Below are positions 1-8,183 of a stretch of 64,000 nucleotides of DNA, one piece after another. A program made the translations under genes and the position numbers. Source of the stretch: Streptomyces marianii (lineage in GTDB: Bacteria > Actinomycetota > Actinomycetes > Streptomycetales > Streptomycetaceae); the NCBI RefSeq assembly GCF_005795905.1, contig NZ_VAWE01000004.1, positions 1 through 64,000 of the forward strand, given 5' to 3'. How positions within the stretch are numbered: the stretch's first letter is position 1; every line of letters begins with the position of its first letter. The notes under the pieces are model-generated. The model saw nothing but the letters and a program-made list of their open reading frames with translations. It made no database searches and was not told where the DNA came from.

Positions 1-15
1 TTCGGCCGATCACTT

Positions 16-84
16 GACAGCGTTTCACGCTGTCTGCTATGCGGCCCGCTTCGCGGGCCGCTAGTGATCCGCTTCGCGGATCAC
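16..84. repeat. Three consecutive TTC-triloop hairpins
   Basis: Three perfect inverted repeats follow each other: arms 16-23/27-34, 41-49/53-61 and 64-72/76-84, each separated by exactly the triplet TTC. On the minus strand the loops read GAA closed by C-G or T-A, the class that includes the very stable GCGAAGC mini-hairpin. Similar hairpins recur at 62.1 kb and 63.9 kb. Function is not known; such arrays are typical of structured non-coding regions and telomere-proximal DNA of linear Streptomyces replicons. Confidence 0.7.
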
Positions 85-124
85 GTCTGTCGGCTGTCTC
101 TTGACTCTGGGGAACTAGGTGGAA

Positions 125-496
125 CCCGCCATACGGTGCACCCCTGTGGATAACCGCATTTCCGCAGTTCATCGCACGTTTCAGGGGGGTACCGGCCTCG
201 ACTCCTGATCGTAAGTGATCGCTGAGACCGCCATTTCGTGCACCCTTTTTCCACATCCCGGAAATCGAACAAGCGTGGGGGGTGCACGGGGTGGCGGGTT
301 CGGGAGTGACCAGGGGGAACGGCCGGTCGGCGCGAGCCTTATTGGGAGCGATTCCCAATAAGCTGTTCGAGTAAGGGTCACCACCAAACATTCACCCCTT
401 ACCGATCATGGTGCACCCGTGGCGGGTTCGAGCCTGATTGGGACCGTTTCCGCTGGTCAACGCCGAAACCGCCACCCCGTGCACCCTTTTTCCACA
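125..496. other. Candidate replication origin: iterons plus DnaA-box-like sites
   Basis: Five copies of a GTGCAC...TGGCGG-type repeat in both orientations: 125-142, 227-245 and 468-486 (ACCGCCA then GTGCACCC), and 281-304 and 410-430 (GTGCAC then TGGCGGGTT). Copies 2 and 5 run directly into TTTTCCACA (247-255 and 488-496), and copy 1 into TGTGGATAA (145-153, the complement of TTATCCACA). All three match or resemble the DnaA box TTWTNCACA. Iterons with DnaA boxes in a gene-free tract are the usual look of a plasmid origin. No gene is supported in 1-840. Origin function is inferred. Confidence 0.55.
338..362. promoter_or_regulatory. Perfect 10-bp dyad inside the origin-like region
   Basis: CTTATTGGGA and TCCCAATAAG form a perfect inverted repeat around GCGAT. 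It is AT-richer than its surroundings and sits between two iterons, so it may be an operator or an unwinding or structural element. No gene start lies close by. Confidence 0.4.
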
Positions 497-671
497 ACCG
501 ACCCCGGGCCGAGGAAAGCCGCTGTGCGGCCGTCTGACGGCCTGAGTCCCTAGGTGGACGGTAGGGCGCCGAGGCGGTGCTAGGCCCGTAGAACGGCATA
601 CAGCCCCCTTCCTGGCCCCCTTTTGGGTGACCTCCCCCCGTCGGATGGGCGCGCGGGCCGAGCGTTCCGGC

Positions 672-713
672 GCACACGGTGGCGGGTTCGGTCGCCGTCC
701 GTGGCGGGTTCGG
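672..713. repeat. Two partial iterons (TGGCGGGTTCGG)
   Basis: The right half of the iteron, GTGGCGGGTTCGG, occurs twice here without the GTGCAC half, at about 678-691 and 701-713. They extend the iteron cluster towards the promoter of the methyltransferase gene. Confidence 0.5.
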
Positions 714-753
714 TCTCGGCGCGCGAGAATCACACCCAAACTCACAGGTGAAC

Positions 754-770
754 TTGTAACTCAACTACAA
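754..770. promoter_or_regulatory. TTGTA(A/G)-N5-CTACAA operator-like dyad, site 1
   Basis: TTGTAA-CTCAA-CTACAA, part of a longer dyad AACTTGTA/TACAAGTT at 751-773. It lies about 70 bp upstream of the methyltransferase start. Four similar dyads precede genes starting at 12506, 18628, 22938 and 34647, which points to one regulator or sigma factor controlling them together. Confidence 0.6.
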
Positions 771-840
771 GTTGGGTTACTGTGGGGACCGCACCAAACG
801 CCGCGGGCAAGCCGCGGCGGACCGAACGAAAGAGGCTCGA

Positions 841-3800
841 ATGACCACCACCACAGTCCCGATGCCCGTTGCCGAGGCTCTCGCCGAGGGGGCCCCGAAG
901 AACCTTGGTGCGCTCGCCGGCGCGGCTACCGGCCGTGGGTGGGGTGCCATGGTGGAGCGGAACGGGGACGCGTGGACGCTGGTCATCACTGGCGTTTCCC
1001 GTACGGAGCGCTACACGTGGCGCGCGGGCAAGTGGGTGTCGTCGAACCCGCGCGGCTACCGCGCGGCACTCGCCCACTACCGGGCCGAGGCGGACGGCGC
1101 GGCGACGGTCGCCAAGTCTTCCGAGGCTCCGGTCACGGCGGACGGCGGAACGGCGGCCATGGGCGCGGCTGTTGCTGCGGGCAAGGATGCGCGGGAAGCA
1201 CTGTCGGAGATTGGCACGCTCGCCAACCGTGCCGAGTCGCTCGCGCAGGAAGCGGCGGAGTGGTCGACCGAGGCGGACGACGCTGCCACGGTGGCGCGTG
1301 TCGAGGAGTCTTGGGCCGAGTGTGAGGACGTGGCCGGACTGATCGGCCGTACGGAGATCAGGGCCCGGAAGTACGACAGTGAGGACGCGCGTCCGGCGTC
1401 CGGTCTGGTCAAGGAAGGTGCGGCGTTGCTGCGCCGAGTGCTGCGGGCCCGCCGGACGCTGTCTGACGCTGCGATTGCTGCCCGTGGGGACGACTCGGCC
1501 GAGTCCGTGTGTGACGAGTGGAGCGCGATCGTGTTCAAGGCCGAGGAGGACGCGCGCGAGTGCCTCGGCCGGATTGAGGACGCGTCAGATCAGGCGTGGG
1601 AGTCGGTTGAAGCGTGCGAGTCGCGCGCCGAGGCTGTTTGCCGGAAGTGCGAATGCCTGATCGTGCCCGGGGTGGACGGGAACGGCCGCAAGGACATGAA
1701 CCTTGGTTCGTGCGGGTGCCGCGCGATCATGGCCGCAACGCTCGCCGACGGTGGGAGCGTTCACCAGAACGCCGACGACGTCCGTATCGGGCGCCTGTTG
1801 GCGAGTGACTGTGGGTGGGAAGTTTCGGCCGGTCAACTCGCCCTGATCGGGGACGAGTCGGGGGCCCTTGAGTCTCTGGCGGACGCTGCCCGGTACGACG
1901 TTGACACGGTCGACGAGGGAGCGCAGGAACGGCGTACGGCCGTAGCGGCGGCGGAGCAGCGTACGGCGCGTGAGCGCGAGTGTGAGCGTCCGGCGGAAGC
2001 TGCGGCGGCGGAGTGCCGCGCGTTCGCGAGCATCGCGGATGATCACGCGTCACGTGCGGGTGAGGCGTACGACGTGACGGCGCACGTTGCCCGCTACACG
2101 CGCAGCGCGTACGACATGCGGCCGGTCGACTGTCTGCCGGACGCCGAGGCGGACACGGTTCGCGCTGCGCTGCGGCGGATTGACCGGCGCGCGATTCGCG
2201 CGAACGCGTGCGCGTCTCGCGCCCGGTACGACGCATGGTGCAACCCCCAGGATGACCCCGAGTACGCGCGACAGTGCGCCGAGCGTGCCCGGATTCTGGC
2301 GGACGCTGCGGAACGGGACGCTCGGCGCGCGGGTGAGCTGTTCGCGTACGCGGAGTACGCGACCGAGGCGGAGTTGTGGGCCGAGCGGGAGGCAGACAGG
2401 GAGCGTGAGCGCGCCGAGGCTGCCCGGATCGATGGCGGGTACGCACTCGGCGAGCCTCGCAAGGTCGAGGGAGACGCGCGCGCCACGCTGCCCGTTGGGT
2501 CTCTCGTGAACGTTCCGGGCCGCGGCTCTTGGGTGCGCGTGGTCCGGGTGCGGCTCGATGGGTCCGGCGCGTGCGTGGTCGACGGTACCGAGGTGATCGG
2601 CGACGTCCCGGGCCGCGGTCACGCCCGGGTGCCCGTCGACTACTCGACGCCGGACTCTGGCGCGTGGGTGGTGGCCCAGGTCGCCGGCGAGGGTGCGCCG
2701 GTCCGCGCGCGGACTGCGGTCGACGCTGCCCAGGGTGGGCCGACGGGCGAGACTGCCCCCGAGGGTGACCAGCGCGCGGAGGAGCCGCAATCCAGGGAAC
2801 TTGACGCGGACACGTCAAAGAACGACTCGGCCCCCGGTGGGGAAGGGGGGTTTTCCCGGGAACTTGACGCGTACGCGTCAAAAGAGCGTCCGGCGGTGTT
2901 GCCTGACGTCGTGTCGGACCCCGGCGGGGTGGACGGGTGGGAGACCGACGGGGGCGCGGTCGAGGTGCTGCCGGTGATCTGCCACGGCAAGGGGGGCGGG
3001 GTGTTCCCGGTGGCGTTCCGTGGCCCGTATGAGGGCACGGTGCGGGTGTCGCGGGCGTGGCTGACGGAGCGTGCGCGCCGCGCGCTGACCGTGGCGCGTG
3101 AGCGGCTGACGGTGGCGGAGGAGTACGCGGAGACGTGCGCGGCGTGGCGGCGGGACGCGTACGACCTTCACCAGGAAGTACGCCGGTCGGCTGGTGTGCT
3201 GGGTGAGCGGGTGGCGGTGCATTACGAGACGTCCGGCGGGTGGTCGGAGCGTGCCCGCGAGGCGTCTTGGGCGGCGGACAGGCGGCGGATGGACGCGCGG
3301 GCCGCGGTCCGGCGGTGTGAGCGTGAGCTGTCCGGTTTGGAGGAGGAGGCCACGGAACCGGGGCGCCGGTCGCAGTCGGCGCGTGCGTTCCTCGCGCGTG
3401 CCGTGTCTGGGGATGTTCCGGCCGGTCGTGGGGCGTGGGTGTCCGCCGACGGCGGTACGGCGGTCATGTTCGAGCTTCCCGCCGATGCCGGGGTGAACCC
3501 GGACATGGAGCTCGCGCCGGGCATGGCGGAGCGTCGCGCGTTCGTGGATCTCCTCGCGGATGCCGTGTCGGCCCGTGACGAGGGGCGGGCGCTGATCGGG
3601 CGTGACCTCCCGTCGAAGAAGACGCACGGGCGTACGGGCGGGATTGAGAAGGGGCAGGCGTCAGCGTCGGTCAAGGCCCTTGTTCAGCTGTGGAAGGCGC
3701 CGAAGATCCCGGCGGCGGGTAAGGCGCCGACGGCGGCCCAGTTGGAGGACTGGCAGGACGGTTACGCGGGTGCGCCGGTCGTGGCGGAGACGGAGGCGGC

Positions 3801-6800
3801 GCCGGGTGTGTGGCTGCCTATGGCTGCCGTGGCGTTCGCCGAGACGGCGACGGCGAACGGGTGGACCGTCGCAATGCAGCGTCAGGGCGCCACGGTGACC
3901 GTGCGCGCTGGGGGGCGGGCCACGGGCAAGGTTCCGGGGGAAGTGCGCGCGGTGTGGTCGGCCGGTCTGTACGACGTGACCGCGTCGGGTGCATGGGTGG
4001 ACGGGGTCCGGCTGGACATCGTGGCGACGCTCCACGCGGTGAACGCCACGATCTCTCAGGAGTGCAAGGCGCCGGGGGTTCTGGCCGAGGACGCGCGGCC
4101 GGACGCGCACGCGGATGCGGTCGACCTGGACGGGTGGGAGGGCGAGGGCGGAGCGCTCGCGCGGGAGGGCGGAGAGCTCCCCCCGCCGGCACCCCGTGAC
4201 GAGATGTCCGCGCGGGCGGCTGACGTGGTGTCCGACCCGTCCGGGGTGGACGTGTGGGAGGCAGAGGGCGGCGCGGTGCCGGGCGTCGCCGTCCCTCGGG
4301 GGGTGGCGCAGTTCCGGGAACTTGACGCGAACACTTCAAAGAGCGACTCGACCCCCGGCGGGGAAGGGGGGCTTTCCCGGGAACTTGACGCGTGCGCGTC
4401 AAATATGACCCCGGGAGAGGAGGCCGAGGCGGCGGACATCGTCATTCGGCACACCCACGAAGACGGCACCACTGTGGAGGGCTCCGCCAGGGGTGACGGG
4501 GTGTGGGAAGCGTTGCGCTCGCTGGGCTGGACCTACCGGCGTACCCCGGGAATCTTCATCCGTGGCAGCCGCTACAAGGGCGCCGACCGGTGGAAGATCA
4601 ACCGGGCTGCGGATGCGGTGCGCGCACTCGGCCTGTCGTGCGCTGTGGTGATCGAAGAAACCATGTCGTTCGCCGAGCGGGAGGCCGCCCGCGTGGATGC
4701 GGCCGAGGACCGGGCGCAGCGGTACGCGGACCGCGCCGGACGTGCGGCGGCATCGTCGCAGTCGGCGCGGGATACCTCGGACCGGATCGGCGAACGGTTC
4801 TGGATGGGGCAGCCGATCTTGGTGGGCCACCATTCGGAGGGGCGCGCCCGCAGGGATCAAGAGCGCATGCACAACGCGATGCGTAAGAGCATCGCCGAGG
4901 GCGAGCGGGCCGGTTACTGGGCATCCCGTGCGGCGGCGGCGGACGCGTACGAGCGGTACCGGAAGAACCCGGGGCGCACGCTGCGCCGTATCGAGAAGCT
5001 GGAGGCGGAGCGGCGCGGCGTTCTGCGGGAGCGGGACGGCGTTGACGACAAGGGCCGTACGGCTGATGTGTGGCGACGCGAGCCGTCCGAGGCGCGCCGG
5101 GAGGAGTTGACGCGCCGTCTGGCCGAGTACGACGAAGAACTGACGTACTGGGCGGAGACGATCAAGGAGGCGGAGCGGCGCGGCTTCAAGGTGTGGGGTC
5201 GGGCCGACTTCCTGAAGGGCGATTTCGTGCGGTGGCGGGGGTCCTGGTACGAGGTGACCCGGGTCAACGCCAAGACAGTGACCGTGCCGCACATCCACGC
5301 CGCGTATGACGGCGGCGCCGTCGGCGCCGTCGGCGGCTGCCGAGTGGTCACCCGCGCGGCAACAGCGGAGACCCGGCACAAGGGCAGCACGTACACGCTC
5401 CCCTATGACGAGGTGAGCGGGCGCATGTCGGCCGAGCAGATGCGGGCCGCCCTGGCGGGTGAGGAGATCCCCGCCGACCCGCGCGACGTCACCCCGGAGC
5501 CCGCTCCGGAGGCCGCCGAGGCGGAGCGGGCGGCCGAGCACCAGGACCAGGCCGCCCCGGCGCCGGTCGCGCCGGCGGCGATGGTGAGCGCTCCGGCTCC
5601 GGCCGGTGTGTCCGACCCCGGAACTGCGGCGGCGTGGGAGGGCGACGGCGGCGCCGTGCCGGGCGTCGCTGCCCCTCGGCCGGTGGCGCAGTTCCGGGAA
5701 CTTGACGCGAACGCATCAAATGAGGGTGCGGCCCCCGGTGGGGTAGGGGGGTTTTCCCGGGAACTTGACGCGAACGCGTCAACCAATGCGGCGGGCAGTG
5801 CCGCCGAGGGGGCGCCGGTCGCTCCCGTGCCGCAGGACGGTGCGGCGCTGCGTGATGCGCTGATTGCTGCGCACGGCAACGAGGATGCGATGCGGGCGGC
5901 TGACTGGTGGTGCGACTCGCACTGTGTCACCTGCGCCGACGGCCGCGAGTGCGCCGACTGTGAGACGTGCACGGCGTTCGCCGCGCCGTGGCCTGCCCGC
6001 TGGGCGCGGCGTCGCGTCGCGGGCGCTCCGGAACGTCAGGTGCACATCTGCCACGGCCCCGGCGGCATGTCGGAGGGGCAGCGCCTCGCCCTGGGCGGCG
6101 ACGACAGCGCAGACGTGGACGCGGTGGGAATCGAGATCGAGGCGGACGCGGCGGCGACGGCGCGCGCCGCCGGGTACACGATCATTCACGCGGACGTGCG
6201 CACGGTGGACCCGCGGCACCCCGTGCTGATGACGGTTGAGCGGCTGCACTTCTCCACGCCGTGCCCCACGATCAGCCGGGGCGGGAAGGGGTCGGGGGTC
6301 AAGCCCGCTGAGGTTGAGCGGTTCATGGACGTCATGTTTCACGCGGCGGAGTGGCTCGGGCACATCGAGGTTGAGGACGTGTGCCAGGACTACGGCGGCC
6401 CGCACGACTACGAGCCGCAGCAGGAAGGCGACAAGTACCGCGAGGCGGCATGGGACCCGGACGCGTACGAGGGTTCATGGCAGATGGTGTGCGGCACGCA
6501 CGACGAGGACACCGACGAGTGCGGCGACGACTGCACGCAGTGGATCGAAACTCAGCACTGCATGAGTGGGCGCGCCGCCGCGGCGGGCACCCCGGATGAG
6601 TTCCGCGCCGCCGCGCTGGAGGCGTGCGCCGACCAGCGAACCGCGCTCATGGCGGAAGTTCTCCTGTGGCCCATGGTCATGATCAAGGGGGGCGGTGCTC
6701 TCCAGTCGGTGACCATGGAGCAGTCGGACAACCTCATGAAGTCTGCGGCCCCCCTGTGCGCGGCGATCGAAACCGAACTCCGCGAGTCGCTGGAGTTCGA

Positions 6801-8076
6801 TTGGGTGTCGTTCCAGGTGGAATGCGCATCCCGGTACGGGGCCGCGTCGCGCCGGTCGCGTACGTGGATGGTCGCCGTACGCGACGGGGAGCCCGCGGGC
6901 GCCGTGTGCACGGCCGACCGTGACGAGGTGCGCGCCTATGAGGCCGGATTGTGGGGCGGCCGGAAGGACAAGATCCCCGCCAACCGGCCCGATATGGCGT
7001 ACCGGGTTGACTTCCTGGGTGGACGTCAGCCGCTGCCCGCGCTCACCGTGGCGCAGGCGCTCGGGTGGGATTCCGGGCTGGTGGTGGACACGCGCGGCGT
7101 GCGCGGCATCGACCCCAAGACGGGCAGGCCCAAAGGCGGCGGCTCGTTCTCGGCTGACGTGGTGTCCCAGTGCGTCACCGCCACGTGGTACGGCGCCACC
7201 CTGCGGCGTGCGGACGAACCGCAGGGCTGCGCCTCCCTGGGGAAGGCGTTCACACAGCAACAGCTAGCGCTGTTGGTCGGCTTCCGGTGGGATTACCCCT
7301 GGCAGCACGTAGGGCGCGGGGTCGGCATCCGGAACATGGCGCAGATGGCGGCCGATGCGGTGTCGCCGTTCATGGGCATGGCCGTGACCGGTGCGACCGT
7401 CAAGCGCGCCCGACGCGTCTGGTACCGGCGCGCCCTGGCCTATCAGCGCGCCCTGTACGCGTTCGCGGAACAGCTCTGGACGGATGAACAGCGGGCCCTA
7501 GTCGCCGATCACGTGCGATCCGGGGACGTGCAGGCGCAGGCAGGCGCGCACGGGTTCCCGCGCGTCCAGGTGCCCCCGATGCTCCCCGCCCCGCCGGTCC
7601 GGCTCATGCTCGAACGCGGGCCCGTACGCCTCGAACTTCCCCCGGGGTCCCAGGTGCTCGCCGATACGCGGGTCACCCTCGACGGCCGCGCCCACGGCGC
7701 GGCGGCCCGTCCCTCGGCGCGCCGGGCGCCGGTGGCGGCGCCGGTCCGTGGGATGCTCGCCGCGGCCCCCGGGGCAGGGGGCGCGGCGCCGCGTGAGCCG
7801 CACTCGGCCGCGGCGGCGGCCCCTGTCGGCGGACCCCTGTCGGGTCCGGCCGAGGCCCGGGGGAACAGGGGTGTTCCCGCAGGTCACAGCACACGACAGG
7901 GCGCCACGCGACAGGGCACGCGACAGGGCACGCGACAACCGTCCGGGGGTGCAGAGCGGGCGTTGCCGACGGGCGGACTGGGGCGAACACTGCCGAGGAG
8001 TGGGGGGCGGGCGCCGCCCTCCTCGGCCCGGCCCCGGGCCGGTCGGGACAGGCGCCGGCACTTCCCCAGAACTTGA
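841..8076 (+). CDS. Giant DUF3560-like / C5-cytosine DNA methyltransferase fusion
   Basis: 2411 aa. The ATG at 841 follows AAAGAGG; a longer TTG start at 772 is less likely. Long Glu/Ala/Arg coiled regions carry a DUF3560-like segment (about residues 1270-1490) and a Cys-rich knuckle (about 1696-1712). A C5-methyltransferase fold follows: GPGGMSEG (motif I, ~1739), STPCPTIS with the catalytic Pro-Cys (motif IV, ~1805), VTMEQSDNL (motif VI, EQ instead of ENV), RYGAASRRSR (motif VIII) and QMAADAVSP (motif X). Three linker copies (RELDANAS type) carry paired DNA palindromes. The Arg/Gln-rich tail (TRQG repeats) carries a GACA array. Methylation of cytosine in DNA is inferred from the motifs. On a conjugative plasmid it would suit protection against host restriction. 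Confidence 0.8.
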   Translation: MTTTTVPMPVAEALAEGAPKNLGALAGAATGRGWGAMVERNGDAWTLVITGVSRTERYTWRAGKWVSSNPRGYRAALAHYRAEADGAATVAKSSEAPVTADGGTAAMGAAVAAGKDAREALSEIGTLANRAESLAQEAAEWSTEADDAATVARVEESWAECEDVAGLIGRTEIRARKYDSEDARPASGLVKEGAALLRRVLRARRTLSDAAIAARGDDSAESVCDEWSAIVFKAEEDARECLGRIEDASDQAWESVEACESRAEAVCRKCECLIVPGVDGNGRKDMNLGSCGCRAIMAATLADGGSVHQNADDVRIGRLLASDCGWEVSAGQLALIGDESGALESLADAARYDVDTVDEGAQERRTAVAAAEQRTARERECERPAEAAAAECRAFASIADDHASRAGEAYDVTAHVARYTRSAYDMRPVDCLPDAEADTVRAALRRIDRRAIRANACASRARYDAWCNPQDDPEYARQCAERARILADAAERDARRAGELFAYAEYATEAELWAEREADRERERAEAARIDGGYALGEPRKVEGDARATLPVGSLVNVPGRGSWVRVVRVRLDGSGACVVDGTEVIGDVPGRGHARVPVDYSTPDSGAWVVAQVAGEGAPVRARTAVDAAQGGPTGETAPEGDQRAEEPQSRELDADTSKNDSAPGGEGGFSRELDAYASKERPAVLPDVVSDPGGVDGWETDGGAVEVLPVICHGKGGGVFPVAFRGPYEGTVRVSRAWLTERARRALTVARERLTVAEEYAETCAAWRRDAYDLHQEVRRSAGVLGERVAVHYETSGGWSERAREASWAADRRRMDARAAVRRCERELSGLEEEATEPGRRSQSARAFLARAVSGDVPAGRGAWVSADGGTAVMFELPADAGVNPDMELAPGMAERRAFVDLLADAVSARDEGRALIGRDLPSKKTHGRTGGIEKGQASASVKALVQLWKAPKIPAAGKAPTAAQLEDWQDGYAGAPVVAETEAAPGVWLPMAAVAFAETATANGWTVAMQRQGATVTVRAGGRATGKVPGEVRAVWSAGLYDVTASGAWVDGVRLDIVATLHAVNATISQECKAPGVLAEDARPDAHADAVDLDGWEGEGGALAREGGELPPPAPRDEMSARAADVVSDPSGVDVWEAEGGAVPGVAVPRGVAQFRELDANTSKSDSTPGGEGGLSRELDACASNMTPGEEAEAADIVIRHTHEDGTTVEGSARGDGVWEALRSLGWTYRRTPGIFIRGSRYKGADRWKINRAADAVRALGLSCAVVIEETMSFAEREAARVDAAEDRAQRYADRAGRAAASSQSARDTSDRIGERFWMGQPILVGHHSEGRARRDQERMHNAMRKSIAEGERAGYWASRAAAADAYERYRKNPGRTLRRIEKLEAERRGVLRERDGVDDKGRTADVWRREPSEARREELTRRLAEYDEELTYWAETIKEAERRGFKVWGRADFLKGDFVRWRGSWYEVTRVNAKTVTVPHIHAAYDGGAVGAVGGCRVVTRAATAETRHKGSTYTLPYDEVSGRMSAEQMRAALAGEEIPADPRDVTPEPAPEAAEAERAAEHQDQAAPAPVAPAAMVSAPAPAGVSDPGTAAAWEGDGGAVPGVAAPRPVAQFRELDANASNEGAAPGGVGGFSRELDANASTNAAGSAAEGAPVAPVPQDGAALRDALIAAHGNEDAMRAADWWCDSHCVTCADGRECADCETCTAFAAPWPARWARRRVAGAPERQVHICHGPGGMSEGQRLALGGDDSADVDAVGIEIEADAAATARAAGYTIIHADVRTVDPRHPVLMTVERLHFSTPCPTISRGGKGSGVKPAEVERFMDVMFHAAEWLGHIEVEDVCQDYGGPHDYEPQQEGDKYREAAWDPDAYEGSWQMVCGTHDEDTDECGDDCTQWIETQHCMSGRAAAAGTPDEFRAAALEACADQRTALMAEVLLWPMVMIKGGGALQSVTMEQSDNLMKSAAPLCAAIETELRESLEFDWVSFQVECASRYGAASRRSRTWMVAVRDGEPAGAVCTADRDEVRAYEAGLWGGRKDKIPANRPDMAYRVDFLGGRQPLPALTVAQALGWDSGLVVDTRGVRGIDPKTGRPKGGGSFSADVVSQCVTATWYGATLRRADEPQGCASLGKAFTQQQLALLVGFRWDYPWQHVGRGVGIRNMAQMAADAVSPFMGMAVTGATVKRARRVWYRRALAYQRALYAFAEQLWTDEQRALVADHVRSGDVQAQAGAHGFPRVQVPPMLPAPPVRLMLERGPVRLELPPGSQVLADTRVTLDGRAHGAAARPSARRAPVAAPVRGMLAAAPGAGGAAPREPHSAAAAAPVGGPLSGPAEARGNRGVPAGHSTRQGATRQGTRQGTRQPSGGAERALPTGGLGRTLPRSGGRAPPSSARPRAGRDRRRHFPRT
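2801..2881. repeat. Paired 18-bp palindromes, pair 1
   Basis: TTGACGCGGACACGTCAA at 2801-2818 and the perfect palindrome TTGACGCGTACGCGTCAA at 2864-2881, start to start 63 bp. The DNA between them is rich in C and G tracts. Both copies lie in frame in the methyltransferase gene and encode (R)ELDA-type peptide. Two more pairs have the same spacing. Confidence 0.75.
4322..4402. repeat. Paired 18-bp palindromes, pair 2
   Basis: TTGACGCGAACACTTCAA (4322-4339) and TTGACGCGTGCGCGTCAA (4385-4402), again 63 bp apart start to start. The upstream coding sequence is duplicated at pair 3 (encoding GGAVPGVA...VAQFRELDAN), so a module of roughly 60 codons was copied within the gene. Confidence 0.75.
5702..5782. 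repeat. Paired 18-bp palindromes, pair 3
   Basis: TTGACGCGAACGCATCAA (5702-5719) and TTGACGCGAACGCGTCAA (5765-5782), 63 bp apart. It lies between the DUF3560-like part and the methyltransferase part of the fusion, as a linker. Confidence 0.75.
7895..7937 (+). repeat. Four-box GACA array, copy A
   Basis: ACGACA/GCGACA boxes with the G of GACA at 7895, 7910, 7922 and 7934, giving spacings of 15, 12 and 12 bp. It is preceded by TCACAGCAC. Two further arrays with the same spacing lie at 16965 (in a minus-strand gene) and 50232. Each copy is translated differently, so conservation appears to be at the DNA level. Confidence 0.7.
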
Positions 8077-8090
8077 CAGGTGCGCGTCAG
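8073..8090. repeat. Single diverged palindrome at the end of the methyltransferase gene
   Basis: TTGACAGGTGCGCGTCAG resembles the paired palindromes and overlaps the TGA stop codon. Its context CCAGAACTTGAC also matches the other copies (GGGAACTTGAC). This copy is not constrained by the encoded peptide. Confidence 0.45.
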
Positions 8091-8183
8091 GAAAGGGGCC
8101 GGGCCCCGCGCCGGTCCGGACCCCTGTCCGCGAGGTCCCTCGTCCGGGGGACGTCTGTCGGCGGCCTGTGGGACGGTGCCGCC

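Noticed and set aside
1..84. True linear-plasmid telomere at the window start
   Set aside because: The hairpins look telomere-like, but the window is an arbitrary cut and the sequence does not begin with a recognisable terminal palindrome, so an end cannot be claimed.
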